Positions 1-7,687 of a stretch of 64,000 nt of DNA are shown here, piece after piece. The DNA is taken from positions 62,001-126,000 of the forward strand of contig CAVYHJ010000026.1 of assembly GCA_963768165.1 (NCBI GenBank), in the 5' to 3' direction. Source of the stretch: CAVYHJ01 sp963768165 [NCBI: uncultured bacterium]. GTDB taxonomy: Bacteria; UBP4; UBA4092. Both the position numbers and the translations under genes were made by a program. The notes below the pieces were generated by a model that had not been told where the DNA came from, made no database searches, and worked only from the letters and a program-made list of their open reading frames with translations. How positions within the stretch are numbered: position 1 is the first letter of the stretch; every line of letters begins with the position of its first letter.

Positions 1-1935
1 TCGCTTCATCCCTATCGCGGGGATGCGCCGGAGAATGGGAATAGTCTGATTACGCAGTTGCAGAAAGCGAATGAGTTGTTGAAGAAATATAAAAAGCCCA
101 TGCATATATGGATGACGGAAATGGGTTATCCAACGCATAAAGGACCAAACGGTCATTCCGAGGAAGAGCAGGCGGATTATCTGACCCGTTGTTATTTGGA
201 GACCCTTTCGACAGGACTGGTGGATTCTTTTTTCTGGTATTGGCTGGGTCCCGATGGCCCGGATGAGACCTATAGTGAAGACCGGTTTGGATTGGTACGA
301 CAGGACGAGTCTCTCAAATCTTCCTATTATGCCTATCAAACTCTGACTAAAAATTTAACCGGTGCCGCCTATGCAGGCCAATTAAAGTTTAAGGATGATA
401 ATCTGCGGGCATACCAGTTCCATCCCAAAGAGAATGGAAAAGAAATTATTACCGCAGTATGGAATATTCGGGAAACAACGCCCATCGCTTTTGAAACCAA
501 ATCAGCGACAGTTGATCTTATGGATAAAAAGGGAAATCAAACAAAATACTGGACGTATGAAAATAATTTCACATTGAGTGTATCGGAATCTCCGTATTGG
601 TTGGTAAGTAAAGAGAATCTTATCCCGACTGAAAAGAGAATGATTCAATTTGATAAAACAAAACTCCTAACTTCGCCGGGAGGACGCAGAGCGATACAAG
701 TCAAATTAAATAAAGATGTAACAAAAGCCATAACTGGTAAAACCAGCTTGCTTAACAAGATAACATTTGATTCAGATCCTGTAGAATTACAGACCGAACC
801 GGCACAGATGTTTTTACTGAATCCTAGATCTCCGCTTTATGGGAACGGTACGATATTTTATATCATGGTTTCACAAATTCATCCGCCGGAATCAGGAAGT
901 GTAACTGCTACGTTGGTTATCGGAGGGCGTCCGCGAGGATTTGTGAGAGCGAATTTAAAAATCAATCCACCGGTTCGCGCTTGGATAAGGCCTTTTTTGC
1001 AAGACTCCACTGGGAAGGAAGGATTTAATGTTTATCTCCAAAACTTGTCAGAGGATACGGTATCGGGCGAAATATTGGTTTCATCAGATGCGGATATATT
1101 ACTGGACCAACCAACCCGTTCATTCGAGAATCTTATTACCGGGGATACCTCTGTGATTCCGATTCATATTGTGGACAAAGGAGAAGCGCCGGAGGATACT
1201 TTGTTTTCAATTGGAGTGGAAATTTTATTGCCGGGAATGGATGCTATGAGTGTCCAAAGGTCTATAGATTATTTAACGTGTGTAAAAGCAAAAACAAAAG
1301 TAATGCTGGATGGGAAATTAAATGAATGGGAACATGCCAACTTTATTGAGATGGGGAAGCCGGAACAAATAACGGTAGGAAAGGATAATTATCGTGGACC
1401 GGAGGATTACGATGGGGCTGTATATACCATGTGGGATGAGAAGAATTTTTATATTGCGGCAGTAGTGGTGGATGATACGATCAGTTCGTTGATAGACCCC
1501 GGGCCGAATTTGTATTTTAGCGATGGGTTGGAGGTTTTCTTTGATACAGATGCCAACGGAAACTTGAGCGACCATCAATATGGAGCAAACGATTTTCATT
1601 ACGGATTTTTCGATACACCGAAAGGGCCGGTGGTCTGGCGGTGGTCACCCGGGAACCAACTGTCTCCCAATGCGAAAATATGTTGGTTTCGGAGAACTGA
1701 CTTGGGTCCGGAAGGAAAGTCTCTTGGATATATCATGGAAGGGAGTATCCCATTTTCGGAATTAGGGATTACTCCGAAAGTGGGGGAATTGATAGGATTT
1801 ACCATCGCTGCAGATGATAGCGACACATTGGAAATCGTTGATTTATCTTCACGAGATAAACAATTTACTTGGGCTGGTGATAAGTTCAACTATACCGATC
1901 CTTCTAAATTTGGCTTTCTTTTTCTGAAGGAATGA
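1..1935 (+). CDS. Secreted glycoside hydrolase (TIM barrel, clan A-like) with C-terminal CBM9/DOMON-like domain, 5' partial
   Basis: The reading frame is open from base 1, so the N-terminus lies upstream; 644 codons are visible. The first ~110 residues look like the last strands of a GH39/GH5-type barrel: WMTEMGYPT carries a plausible catalytic Glu at bases 118-120, and FFWYWLGPDGPDE follows. A middle region of beta-rich sequence resembles Ig-like or NEW-type domains. The last ~215 residues (from VMLDGKLNEWEH, near base 1300) have the pattern of family 9 carbohydrate-binding/DOMON-like domains, including AVYTMWDEKNFYIAAVVVDD and a DGLEVFFD block. It probably degrades an external polysaccharide. 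Substrate and GH family are not decidable from this piece. Confidence 0.75.
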   Translation, partial: SLHPYRGDAPENGNSLITQLQKANELLKKYKKPMHIWMTEMGYPTHKGPNGHSEEEQADYLTRCYLETLSTGLVDSFFWYWLGPDGPDETYSEDRFGLVRQDESLKSSYYAYQTLTKNLTGAAYAGQLKFKDDNLRAYQFHPKENGKEIITAVWNIRETTPIAFETKSATVDLMDKKGNQTKYWTYENNFTLSVSESPYWLVSKENLIPTEKRMIQFDKTKLLTSPGGRRAIQVKLNKDVTKAITGKTSLLNKITFDSDPVELQTEPAQMFLLNPRSPLYGNGTIFYIMVSQIHPPESGSVTATLVIGGRPRGFVRANLKINPPVRAWIRPFLQDSTGKEGFNVYLQNLSEDTVSGEILVSSDADILLDQPTRSFENLITGDTSVIPIHIVDKGEAPEDTLFSIGVEILLPGMDAMSVQRSIDYLTCVKAKTKVMLDGKLNEWEHANFIEMGKPEQITVGKDNYRGPEDYDGAVYTMWDEKNFYIAAVVVDDTISSLIDPGPNLYFSDGLEVFFDTDANGNLSDHQYGANDFHYGFFDTPKGPVVWRWSPGNQLSPNAKICWFRRTDLGPEGKSLGYIMEGSIPFSELGITPKVGELIGFTIAADDSDTLEIVDLSSRDKQFTWAGDKFNYTDPSKFGFLFLKE

Positions 1936-2009
1936 TCCCGGTGATGGGGTGATTTTATAGGAGGATATTGCAAAAGTTAGAATATTATTCTTAAATAGAG
2001 GGTGAATCT

Positions 2010-2375
2010 ATGGACAACCGAAGACACAATCGAGTAAATATTGATGTTCCGATTATCGTTCAAGGAACTGATTTACAAGGGAAAGAGTTTGAGGAAGAGA
2101 CTTTTACCCTTAATATTAGTGCTTCGGGAGCCTATTTTGTTTCTACTCATGAATATAACAAGCTAAAAATTGTAACAGTTACTATCCATTTGATTTATCC
2201 TTTGGGAGATATTGTCAAACCGGGTGATTATACATCCAAGGCTAAAATTATCAGATTGGATCATGTTGTCAAGGCAGAAGATGGTAAACTGAAAAAACAA
2301 AATGTTGCCATTCAATTTATGGGTATTTTGGGAGTGAACACTAGCCGAGACGTATGGGCTGATGTGCGGGATTAA
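2010..2375 (+). CDS. PilZ-domain c-di-GMP receptor protein
   Basis: A 121-residue single-domain protein. The N-terminal RRHNRV supplies the arginine-rich c-di-GMP motif (RxxxR) and NISASGAYF, about 35 residues later, supplies the D/NxSxxG motif; together these define PilZ. An AGAGGGTGA ribosome site precedes the ATG. There is no fused output domain, so it probably acts by binding a partner. A GGDEF diguanylate cyclase with intact motifs occurs in the same window (22862-24310), so the second messenger can be made. The target process is unknown; surface polysaccharide or pili are guesses from context. Confidence 0.85.
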   Translation: MDNRRHNRVNIDVPIIVQGTDLQGKEFEEETFTLNISASGAYFVSTHEYNKLKIVTVTIHLIYPLGDIVKPGDYTSKAKIIRLDHVVKAEDGKLKKQNVAIQFMGILGVNTSRDVWADVRD

Positions 2376-2445
2376 AAAATCGTTTATAATGTAATCTAAG
2401 GAAAAATCCTTCAATCCAAGAAAAAACACGTAAAGGACGTCAAAA

Positions 2446-3513
2446 ATGGTACGGATAGGAATATTAGGTTCTGCCAGTTATACAGGAGGAGAATTGTTAC
2501 GTCTCCTGCTTAATCACCCTGAAGCCGAGATAAGTTATCTGGAATCTTCCAGCAACGCCGGGAAACGGGTTGACCAGGTGCATAGGATATTGAAAGGCCT
2601 GATGGACTTGGAACTAAAACAATATGATATCCAGGAAATTGTAAAATCTTGCGATATAGTCTTTGTGTGCCGGTCATCGGGTGATTCCATCAAATATGTT
2701 ACGGAACTGATGAATCAATCGGAGGATATTAAGATTATTGATTTAGGGGGAGATTTTCGATTAAAAGACCCTCAACTATATCCGCAATGGTATAAGTTTG
2801 AACATACCCAACCGCAGTTATTATCCAAAGCGGTATTGGGTATAGCGGAGCTTTATACAGAAGAAATCAAGTCGGCTCGATTGGTATCCAACCCCGGATG
2901 TTACGCGACAAGTGTTATTTTGGCGTTGGTTCCATTATTAGCGGAAAAGACCATTGACCCCAATTCAATATTGATATCAGCATATTCCGGTATATCCGGT
3001 GCAGGAAGGAAATACAAGGAGGGATTCAATCATTTTCTCGACCTTTATGGGAATGCTCATGCTTACCGGGTAGGCACTCACCAACATACTCCGGAAATCG
3101 AGCAGGAATTGAGTGTTTTTGCAGGAGAAAAGGTAGTGACCACCTTTATTCCCCATGTATTACCAATTGACAAGGGAATTTTGGCAACGATTTGGGCAAA
3201 ACCTATTGTTGGGAAAACCTTAAATGAGCATTATGCGGCATATGATAAATTCTATCAAAACAAACCTTTTATCCGGATACGGGGGAAAGGGGATTTTCCT
3301 CAAATAGTAGATGTGGTTAATACTAATTTTTGTGATTTGGGATTGGATTATGACGCGAGAACCAATTCATTAATTATTTTCTCTGCAGAAGATAACGCCA
3401 TCAAAGGTGCCAGCGGGCAAGCGATTCAAAACATGAATCTGATGTGCGGTCTCCCGGAATCGTTAGGATTACCACTGACCTGTAGACGACAGATCCCGAT
3501 ACATCGGGAATAA
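2446..3513 (+). CDS. argC: N-acetyl-gamma-glutamyl-phosphate reductase
   Basis: Catalyses the NADPH-dependent reduction of N-acetyl-glutamyl phosphate in arginine (ornithine) synthesis. The N-terminal Rossmann motif is GILGSASYTGGELLRLL; the catalytic cysteine is in VSNPGCYATS (about residue 150), and the family HQHTPEIEQEL block follows. Length (355 aa) is normal. The last codons contain a short palindrome of a dispersed repeat family (3494-3509), so the C-terminal tail RRQIPIHRE is probably repeat-derived. The next gene starts 1 base after the stop, implying cotranscription. No other arg gene is in the window. Confidence 0.95.
   Translation: MVRIGILGSASYTGGELLRLLLNHPEAEISYLESSSNAGKRVDQVHRILKGLMDLELKQYDIQEIVKSCDIVFVCRSSGDSIKYVTELMNQSEDIKIIDLGGDFRLKDPQLYPQWYKFEHTQPQLLSKAVLGIAELYTEEIKSARLVSNPGCYATSVILALVPLLAEKTIDPNSILISAYSGISGAGRKYKEGFNHFLDLYGNAHAYRVGTHQHTPEIEQELSVFAGEKVVTTFIPHVLPIDKGILATIWAKPIVGKTLNEHYAAYDKFYQNKPFIRIRGKGDFPQIVDVVNTNFCDLGLDYDARTNSLIIFSAEDNAIKGASGQAIQNMNLMCGLPESLGLPLTCRRQIPIHRE
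3494..3509. repeat. REP-like palindrome TCCCGAT-AC-ATCGGGA inside the argC 3' end
   Basis: A perfect 7-bp inverted repeat with a 2-base centre. It belongs to a dispersed family (core ATTCCCGATGC or its complement) also seen at 9031, 10050-10084, 37532, 58125 and 58192. Here it lies inside the coding region of argC. Confidence 0.7.
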
Positions 3514-3514
3514 T

Positions 3515-4597
3515 ATGTGGATAAATATATATGTCTTTCTCTTTGTCCTGTCTTTTGTGGTGTCATCTATCCTGACCCGTTTAAGCCGTTCACTGGCAAT
3601 TCGGTTAAATATTGTAGATCAGCCGGGAAAACGGAAAATCCATCAGGTTTCCAAACCTTATTTAGGCGGGCTGGCTATTTATCTAACCATGACTCTAGTA
3701 CTGGGACTTGGAGTAATCACCGCGCTTTATTTTTTGCCCAATAATCCAAACTTACCTCGTGAAGTTTTGGCGTACCTTCCCAACGTGCGGAAAGTTCTCC
3801 CCAAAATTATAGGTTTGTTAGTTGGAGGAACATTTATTTTTGTATTGGGACTGTGGGACGATATCAAACGATTGAGTCCCTTACAGAAACTCATTGGACA
3901 GATTGTTGGTGCTATTTTAGTTGTGTGGTGTGGAATTCGTTTGGATTTATATTTGAACAATCATTGGGTCAGCGGATTATTAACTGTGGTTTGGATTGTA
4001 GCCATTACTAATTCGTTTAACTTGATGGATAATATGGATGGGTTGTCAGCAGGGGTAGCCGGGATCGCTACGCTCTTGTTTATCTGGTACTCGTATCAAG
4101 CGGGACATACATATATGCTGCTCATTTTAATTGTTTTTTTAGGAAGTATCCTAGGGTTCCTTCCCTATAATTTTTCCCCTTCAACCATATTTATGGGAGA
4201 CGCCGGAAGTATGTTCTTAGGATTCCAATTGGGGGCTTTAACAGTCTTAAACAGTTATGCCTCCCAAGATGCACCAACTCATTTAGCCGTCATGCTTCCC
4301 TTTTTTGTGTTAAGCGTGCCACTTTTTGATACAATCACGGTAATGGCAATTCGTATTAAAAACAGGAAACCGATTTATCAGGGGGACACCAATCATTTCT
4401 CTCATCGCTTGGTTGCTTTGGGGATGACTCAACGGCAAGCGGTGTTGTGTATTTACCTGGTAACTTTTTGTACGGGAACCGGTGCATTGTTGTTAAGAAA
4501 ATTGGAATTTAGAGAGTCGTTATTGATTTTTGCCCAGATGGTCGCTTTTTTTGCCATTATAGTCATTTTGGAATTTACAGGAAGACATAAGAAATAA
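3515..4597 (+). CDS. Undecaprenyl-phosphate sugar-1-phosphate transferase (WecA/TagO/MraY family)
   Basis: A polytopic membrane enzyme of 360 aa that moves a sugar-1-phosphate from a UDP-sugar onto undecaprenyl phosphate, the first membrane step of many surface glycans. Family motifs are in order: LWDDIKRLSPLQK (Asp-rich loop), NSFNLMDNMDGLSAG, FMGDAGSMFLGF and the cytoplasmic GDTNHFSHRL loop. The GDTNHFSHRL form fits the GlcNAc/polyprenyl (WecA/TagO) branch better than MraY, which carries HHH in this loop. It starts 1 bp after argC. Several glycosyltransferases and flippase-like genes in the window could use its product. Confidence 0.88.
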   Translation: MWINIYVFLFVLSFVVSSILTRLSRSLAIRLNIVDQPGKRKIHQVSKPYLGGLAIYLTMTLVLGLGVITALYFLPNNPNLPREVLAYLPNVRKVLPKIIGLLVGGTFIFVLGLWDDIKRLSPLQKLIGQIVGAILVVWCGIRLDLYLNNHWVSGLLTVVWIVAITNSFNLMDNMDGLSAGVAGIATLLFIWYSYQAGHTYMLLILIVFLGSILGFLPYNFSPSTIFMGDAGSMFLGFQLGALTVLNSYASQDAPTHLAVMLPFFVLSVPLFDTITVMAIRIKNRKPIYQGDTNHFSHRLVALGMTQRQAVLCIYLVTFCTGTGALLLRKLEFRESLLIFAQMVAFFAIIVILEFTGRHKK

Positions 4598-4688
4598 ATT
4601 TATAGCAATATGGAATATTATTATTGCTTGAGTTGGGTGGTATAATTAAAGTAAATTCTTGCCTGCATTGAGAATTAAAATATTTTCT

Positions 4689-4717
4689 TTGACAAGTGCT
4701 TTTAATGGTGCTAATAT
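4689..4717 (+). promoter_or_regulatory. Sigma70-type promoter for the putative small RNA
   Basis: TTGACA at 4689-4694 and TAATAT at 4712-4717, separated by exactly 17 bp. There is no reading frame immediately downstream; the transcript would run from about 4724 into the terminator at 4846-4888. Confidence 0.7.
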
Positions 4718-4723
4718 AAAAGC

Positions 4724-4888
4724 GTTAAATCAAAGAATACTACAAACAAAAACTAGCATTAAAAACTGATAGCAATAGGGGAAAAATATCCAATGCACCA
4801 GCCAAAGCAGTGACCCAGTGTCACCACCTCTGTCTGCTGTCACAAAGGGCGATTCAAGAGCATCCAGCTTACGAATCGCTCTTTTTTT
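4724..4888 (+). ncRNA. Putative small non-coding RNA (about 165 nt), family not recognised
   Basis: The segment lies between its own near-consensus promoter and an intrinsic terminator, and a separate promoter (4909-4937) serves the next gene, so it looks like a self-contained transcription unit. Foldable elements are visible: GCATT (4756-4760) with AATGC (4792-4796); GTGAC (4810-4814) with GTCAC (4820-4824) around loop CCAGT; GCAG (4807) with CTGC (4834-4837). No convincing ORF is present. I compared it by eye with 6S, SRP, tmRNA, GEMM, SAM, glycine and cobalamin patterns and found no match. It could also be a leader RNA of the next gene, but the terminator and second promoter argue against that. 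Confidence 0.55.
4846..4888 (+). terminator. Intrinsic terminator of the small RNA
   Basis: AGGGCGATTC (4846-4855) pairs with GAATCGCTCT (4873-4882) as a 10-bp stem with one G-U pair, followed by seven Ts (4882-4888). Confidence 0.8.
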
Positions 4889-4908
4889 ATATCATTTTTT
4901 TAAAATGC

Positions 4909-4937
4909 TTTACATCTTCCATTACCCTGTGTATAAT
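4909..4937 (+). promoter_or_regulatory. Sigma70-type promoter for the small membrane protein gene
   Basis: TTTACA (4909-4914), a 17-bp spacer and TATAAT (4932-4937). It lies just after the terminator of the small RNA and about 50 bp before the ATG at 4988. Confidence 0.7.
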
Positions 4938-4987
4938 TTGAACGTATTTTATTACAATAGATGAAAAGAAGGAGAGGTGAGGATTTT

Positions 4988-5230
4988 ATGTCTATAGGAG
5001 TCTTAATTGTCTTAGAATTAGCTTTAATATTAGTCGCCTTGGGATTTTTGTTATCCAGCCAATCGAATTCGATGGTTTCCAACGTTGTGGCAGCAGTTAT
5101 CATATTACTGGGTGTATGTTTTCTTATTTATGCATATTCCAAGAGTACCACCCTTCCGACCAAAGAGGTCCCCACTTTTGGCTTATTGAATCATGTCCAT
5201 GATGGAGAACAACGTTGGAGAATTGGTTAA
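4988..5230 (+). CDS. Small two-helix membrane protein, unknown function
   Basis: An 80-residue protein. I choose the ATG at 4988 because AAGGAGAGGTGA (4969-4980) is an excellent ribosome site for it; an in-frame ATG at 4961 lies upstream of that site. Two hydrophobic stretches (residues ~3-22 and ~32-52) are followed by a short polar tail. It has its own promoter. Its last bases overlap the convergent glycosyltransferase gene by 4 bp. No family is recognised. Confidence 0.65.
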   Translation: MSIGVLIVLELALILVALGFLLSSQSNSMVSNVVAAVIILLGVCFLIYAYSKSTTLPTKEVPTFGLLNHVHDGEQRWRIG

Positions 5231-6363
5231 TGTTCAAGGTAAGCGGATTTTACCTTGGCAGCCATAATTTGAGCGGTAAATTCACGTTCCACGCGTTGGC
5301 GTGCGAAATCACCCAATTGGTATGCCAAGGGAGGTTCGTTAAGGAATCTCTGAATAGCGGAAGATAAGTCTTCAACGGAACCGGATTTTACGATTAATCC
5401 GGTTTTGTTATTTTGGTTCACATAGGGTACTCCCGTATTCAAATTAGTACTAATGACGGGTTTGCCACAAGCGTGGGCTTCCAATTGTACTACTCCATAC
5501 GCTTCACTGCGGTGGGTGGCAGGCAAACAGAATACATCGCAGGCGTGATAATAAGCGGGTAAATCGTTATCGGAAATCTCTCCTAGAAAATGAATTTTCT
5601 TTTGTAGTTGCAATTGATTGACCAAATCTTTAAATTGTTGTTCCTCGCCGGACACGGGAGACGTCCCGATAATCAATAACTGTATTTCTTCCAGAGATTT
5701 CATGGCGTGTATCAAAACGGGCAAACCTTTGTAATACCGCAATCGTCCTACAAATAGGAGCAGAAGTTTGCAGGGATATTGTTCTCTTATTCTTGCAGCA
5801 TTTTGTTTCACCTCTTCCGTTAAAGTAAACCGCTGGGTTTCTATTCCCAAAGGAACGATTCGGCATTTCTCTTTGAATTTTTGAAGGGTAGGGGAGCTTG
5901 CAAGGTAATTAGGAGAAGTCACAAGGATGTGACTCGCTTTGGTTAGAAAGCGATATAAGAAAGGGCGGTAAAGGGGTAATACAGCAGCTTGGCGGACAAT
6001 ATCGCTATGATAGGTGACTACCAATTTCCCGGGGCTTCCCGCAATTAGGTAAGCCAGTTCTGCGGTAGGATTGGGATGATGGAAATGATAAATATCCGCG
6101 TTGAATTTCTTAATCCAACGATGGAAGGTAGGAGTAATCGGCGCGGAAGATATTCTACCCCATTGGCCGACCTTGGTGATTTGAATCCCGTCTATGATTT
6201 CCGTTTCGGTTTTAGAATTATGGTTGGCGACCAAGACGTTAATCTGAAATTCAGATTTTAGATATTTGCACAGCAGGTTGATATGAGTCTCGATACCCCC
6301 CGGTACCGGAGGATAATAATCTTTATATACATGGAGGACTTTCAAAGGATTATACCGAATCAA
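5227..6363 (-). CDS. Glycosyltransferase, GT4 family (GT-B fold)
   Basis: A 378-residue retaining glycosyltransferase. N-terminal VPGGIETHINLL (about residues 19-30) is the acceptor-side signature, and EAYGVVQLEAHACGKPV near residue 290 is the Ex7E nucleotide-sugar motif. LLLFVGRLRYYKGL marks the start of the C-terminal Rossmann domain. The start codon appears to be TTG, at 6363 or 6345; no ATG fits. It overlaps the 3' end of ribF by 14 bp, suggesting cotranscription although the functions are unrelated. Likely role is a cytosolic step in cell-surface glycan assembly; donor and acceptor are not predictable. Confidence 0.88.
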   Translation of the reverse strand: MIRYNPLKVLHVYKDYYPPVPGGIETHINLLCKYLKSEFQINVLVANHNSKTETEIIDGIQITKVGQWGRISSAPITPTFHRWIKKFNADIYHFHHPNPTAELAYLIAGSPGKLVVTYHSDIVRQAAVLPLYRPFLYRFLTKASHILVTSPNYLASSPTLQKFKEKCRIVPLGIETQRFTLTEEVKQNAARIREQYPCKLLLLFVGRLRYYKGLPVLIHAMKSLEEIQLLIIGTSPVSGEEQQFKDLVNQLQLQKKIHFLGEISDNDLPAYYHACDVFCLPATHRSEAYGVVQLEAHACGKPVISTNLNTGVPYVNQNNKTGLIVKSGSVEDLSSAIQRFLNEPPLAYQLGDFARQRVEREFTAQIMAAKVKSAYLEH

Positions 6364-7285
6364 ATATTTTATGAGCCAGCAATTCGTCTTGGTGGATTTG
6401 TTCCTTCAGAGAATCCACTGAATCAAACTTCACTTCATCTCTAATTTTCTGAATAAAGAAAATTTTTAATTGTTTGCCATAAATATCTTCGTTAAATTGG
6501 AACAAGTGAACTTCTACACTGGGTCCAGCTTCGGGGAAAGAAGGGCGTTGGCCGATATTCATAATCCCCTGATGGGTGCTATTACCGATTTGAACTTTAA
6601 CGGCATAGACCCCGCGTCCCAGGATAACTTCATGCTCCGTCAACAGGTTCGCCGTGGGAAATCCCAGTGTTCGTCCACGCCGCTGGCCTTCGATCACTTT
6701 ACCAGAAATGGAATGAGGGCGCCCCAGGAGTTTATTAGCAAAGGAGACTTCCCCAGAAAGTAAAAGTTCACGAATGGAACTACTGCTCACGGTTCTATTT
6801 TCTACTTGAATGGGTAAAACTTCATTTATAGTAAACCCGGCAGAGGCACCCAGATTACGGAGTAAATCCACATTACCGGAAGCGCCTTTTCCAAAATTAT
6901 GATCGTGACCGACGATAATTTCATTAACGTGTAGCCATTTACATAGTTCCTGTTTGACAAAGGTATCTGCCGGTGTTTTGGAGAATTCCAGAGTAAAGGT
7001 TTCATTGACCAAAATATCAATCCCAAATTGTTCAATCAAGGCGATTTTCTCGTCAGCTTGAATCAACAAAGGAGGCGCCTCTTCTGGTTTAAGAACTTTT
7101 AAGGGATGGTCTTCAAAAGTATAAACAAGGGATTGCCCTGCGGGATATTTTTTTGAGCGCTGCACAGTTTTCCTGAGGATTGACTGATGGGCAATGTGTA
7201 CCCCGTCAAAAACACCGACGGTCAAAACGGTGGGGTGTTTCTGGTATTCTGCGGGTAAATCTGACAAATGTCGAATGATAAGCAC
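6350..7285 (-). CDS. ribF: Bifunctional riboflavin kinase / FAD synthetase
   Basis: Makes FMN and then FAD from riboflavin. The N-terminal nucleotidyltransferase half has TVGVFDGVHIAHQSIL (His-x-x-His-type ATP site) and EIIVGHDHNFGKG. The C-terminal kinase half has GRPHSISGKVIEGQRRG followed by TLGFPTANL. The protein is 311 aa, typical for the family. Start is GTG at 7285. An acylphosphatase gene lies 57 bp upstream on the same strand and a GT4 gene overlaps the 3' end. No FMN riboswitch is visible upstream. Confidence 0.95.
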   Translation of the reverse strand: MLIIRHLSDLPAEYQKHPTVLTVGVFDGVHIAHQSILRKTVQRSKKYPAGQSLVYTFEDHPLKVLKPEEAPPLLIQADEKIALIEQFGIDILVNETFTLEFSKTPADTFVKQELCKWLHVNEIIVGHDHNFGKGASGNVDLLRNLGASAGFTINEVLPIQVENRTVSSSSIRELLLSGEVSFANKLLGRPHSISGKVIEGQRRGRTLGFPTANLLTEHEVILGRGVYAVKVQIGNSTHQGIMNIGQRPSFPEAGPSVEVHLFQFNEDIYGKQLKIFFIQKIRDEVKFDSVDSLKEQIHQDELLAHKIFDSV

Positions 7286-7341
7286 TGGTGTAAATCATAG
7301 TGGGCAATTGAAAAACCGTCAACCCCATAAGAAACACGGGG

Positions 7342-7626
7342 TCAGTAGGTGATAAAGAATGAATCATAAAGGCGGGTGGGATTTTGCCAATGAACTTCGA
7401 CATCGGTAATCTGTGCCGATCGGGGGCCTTCCCATAATTTAGCAATATAATTTTCCAGTTGATCTTTCGACCCTTGTGCCAGAGTTTCCACGTCTCCATT
7501 GGACAGATTTCGCACCCAGCCATGCACACTCAATTTCTCGGCACAGCGTTCCGCGTAAAAGCGAAATCCCACGCCTTGCACCCATCCTTTGACAACGGCA
7601 CGTATTTCCAGGGTCTTTTCCGGCAT
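7342..7626 (-). CDS. acyP: Acylphosphatase
   Basis: A 94-residue hydrolase of carboxyl phosphates. KGWVQGVGFRFYAE gives the phosphate loop with the catalytic Arg, and GWVRNLSNGDVE gives the catalytic Asn. The ferredoxin-like fold length is normal. It is first in a minus-strand run with ribF and the GT4 gene, and divergent from the aminotransferase at 7688 with only 61 bp between them, which must hold both promoters. Confidence 0.93.
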   Translation of the reverse strand: MPEKTLEIRAVVKGWVQGVGFRFYAERCAEKLSVHGWVRNLSNGDVETLAQGSKDQLENYIAKLWEGPRSAQITDVEVHWQNPTRLYDSFFITY

Positions 7627-7687
7627 AGGATGATTTTATTTCAAAGGTTTGGTTTTGTCGAGAGAGTTAAGGTAAGATGACGATAAT

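Noticed and set aside
4724-4888. The small RNA as a c-di-GMP (GEMM) riboswitch or 6S RNA
   Set aside because: It lacks the GEMM core and the long end-to-end pairing of 6S RNA, and it ends in a terminator before a separate promoter.
7286-7341. FMN riboswitch upstream of ribF
   Set aside because: The 57-bp gap is too short and has no conserved FMN aptamer segments.
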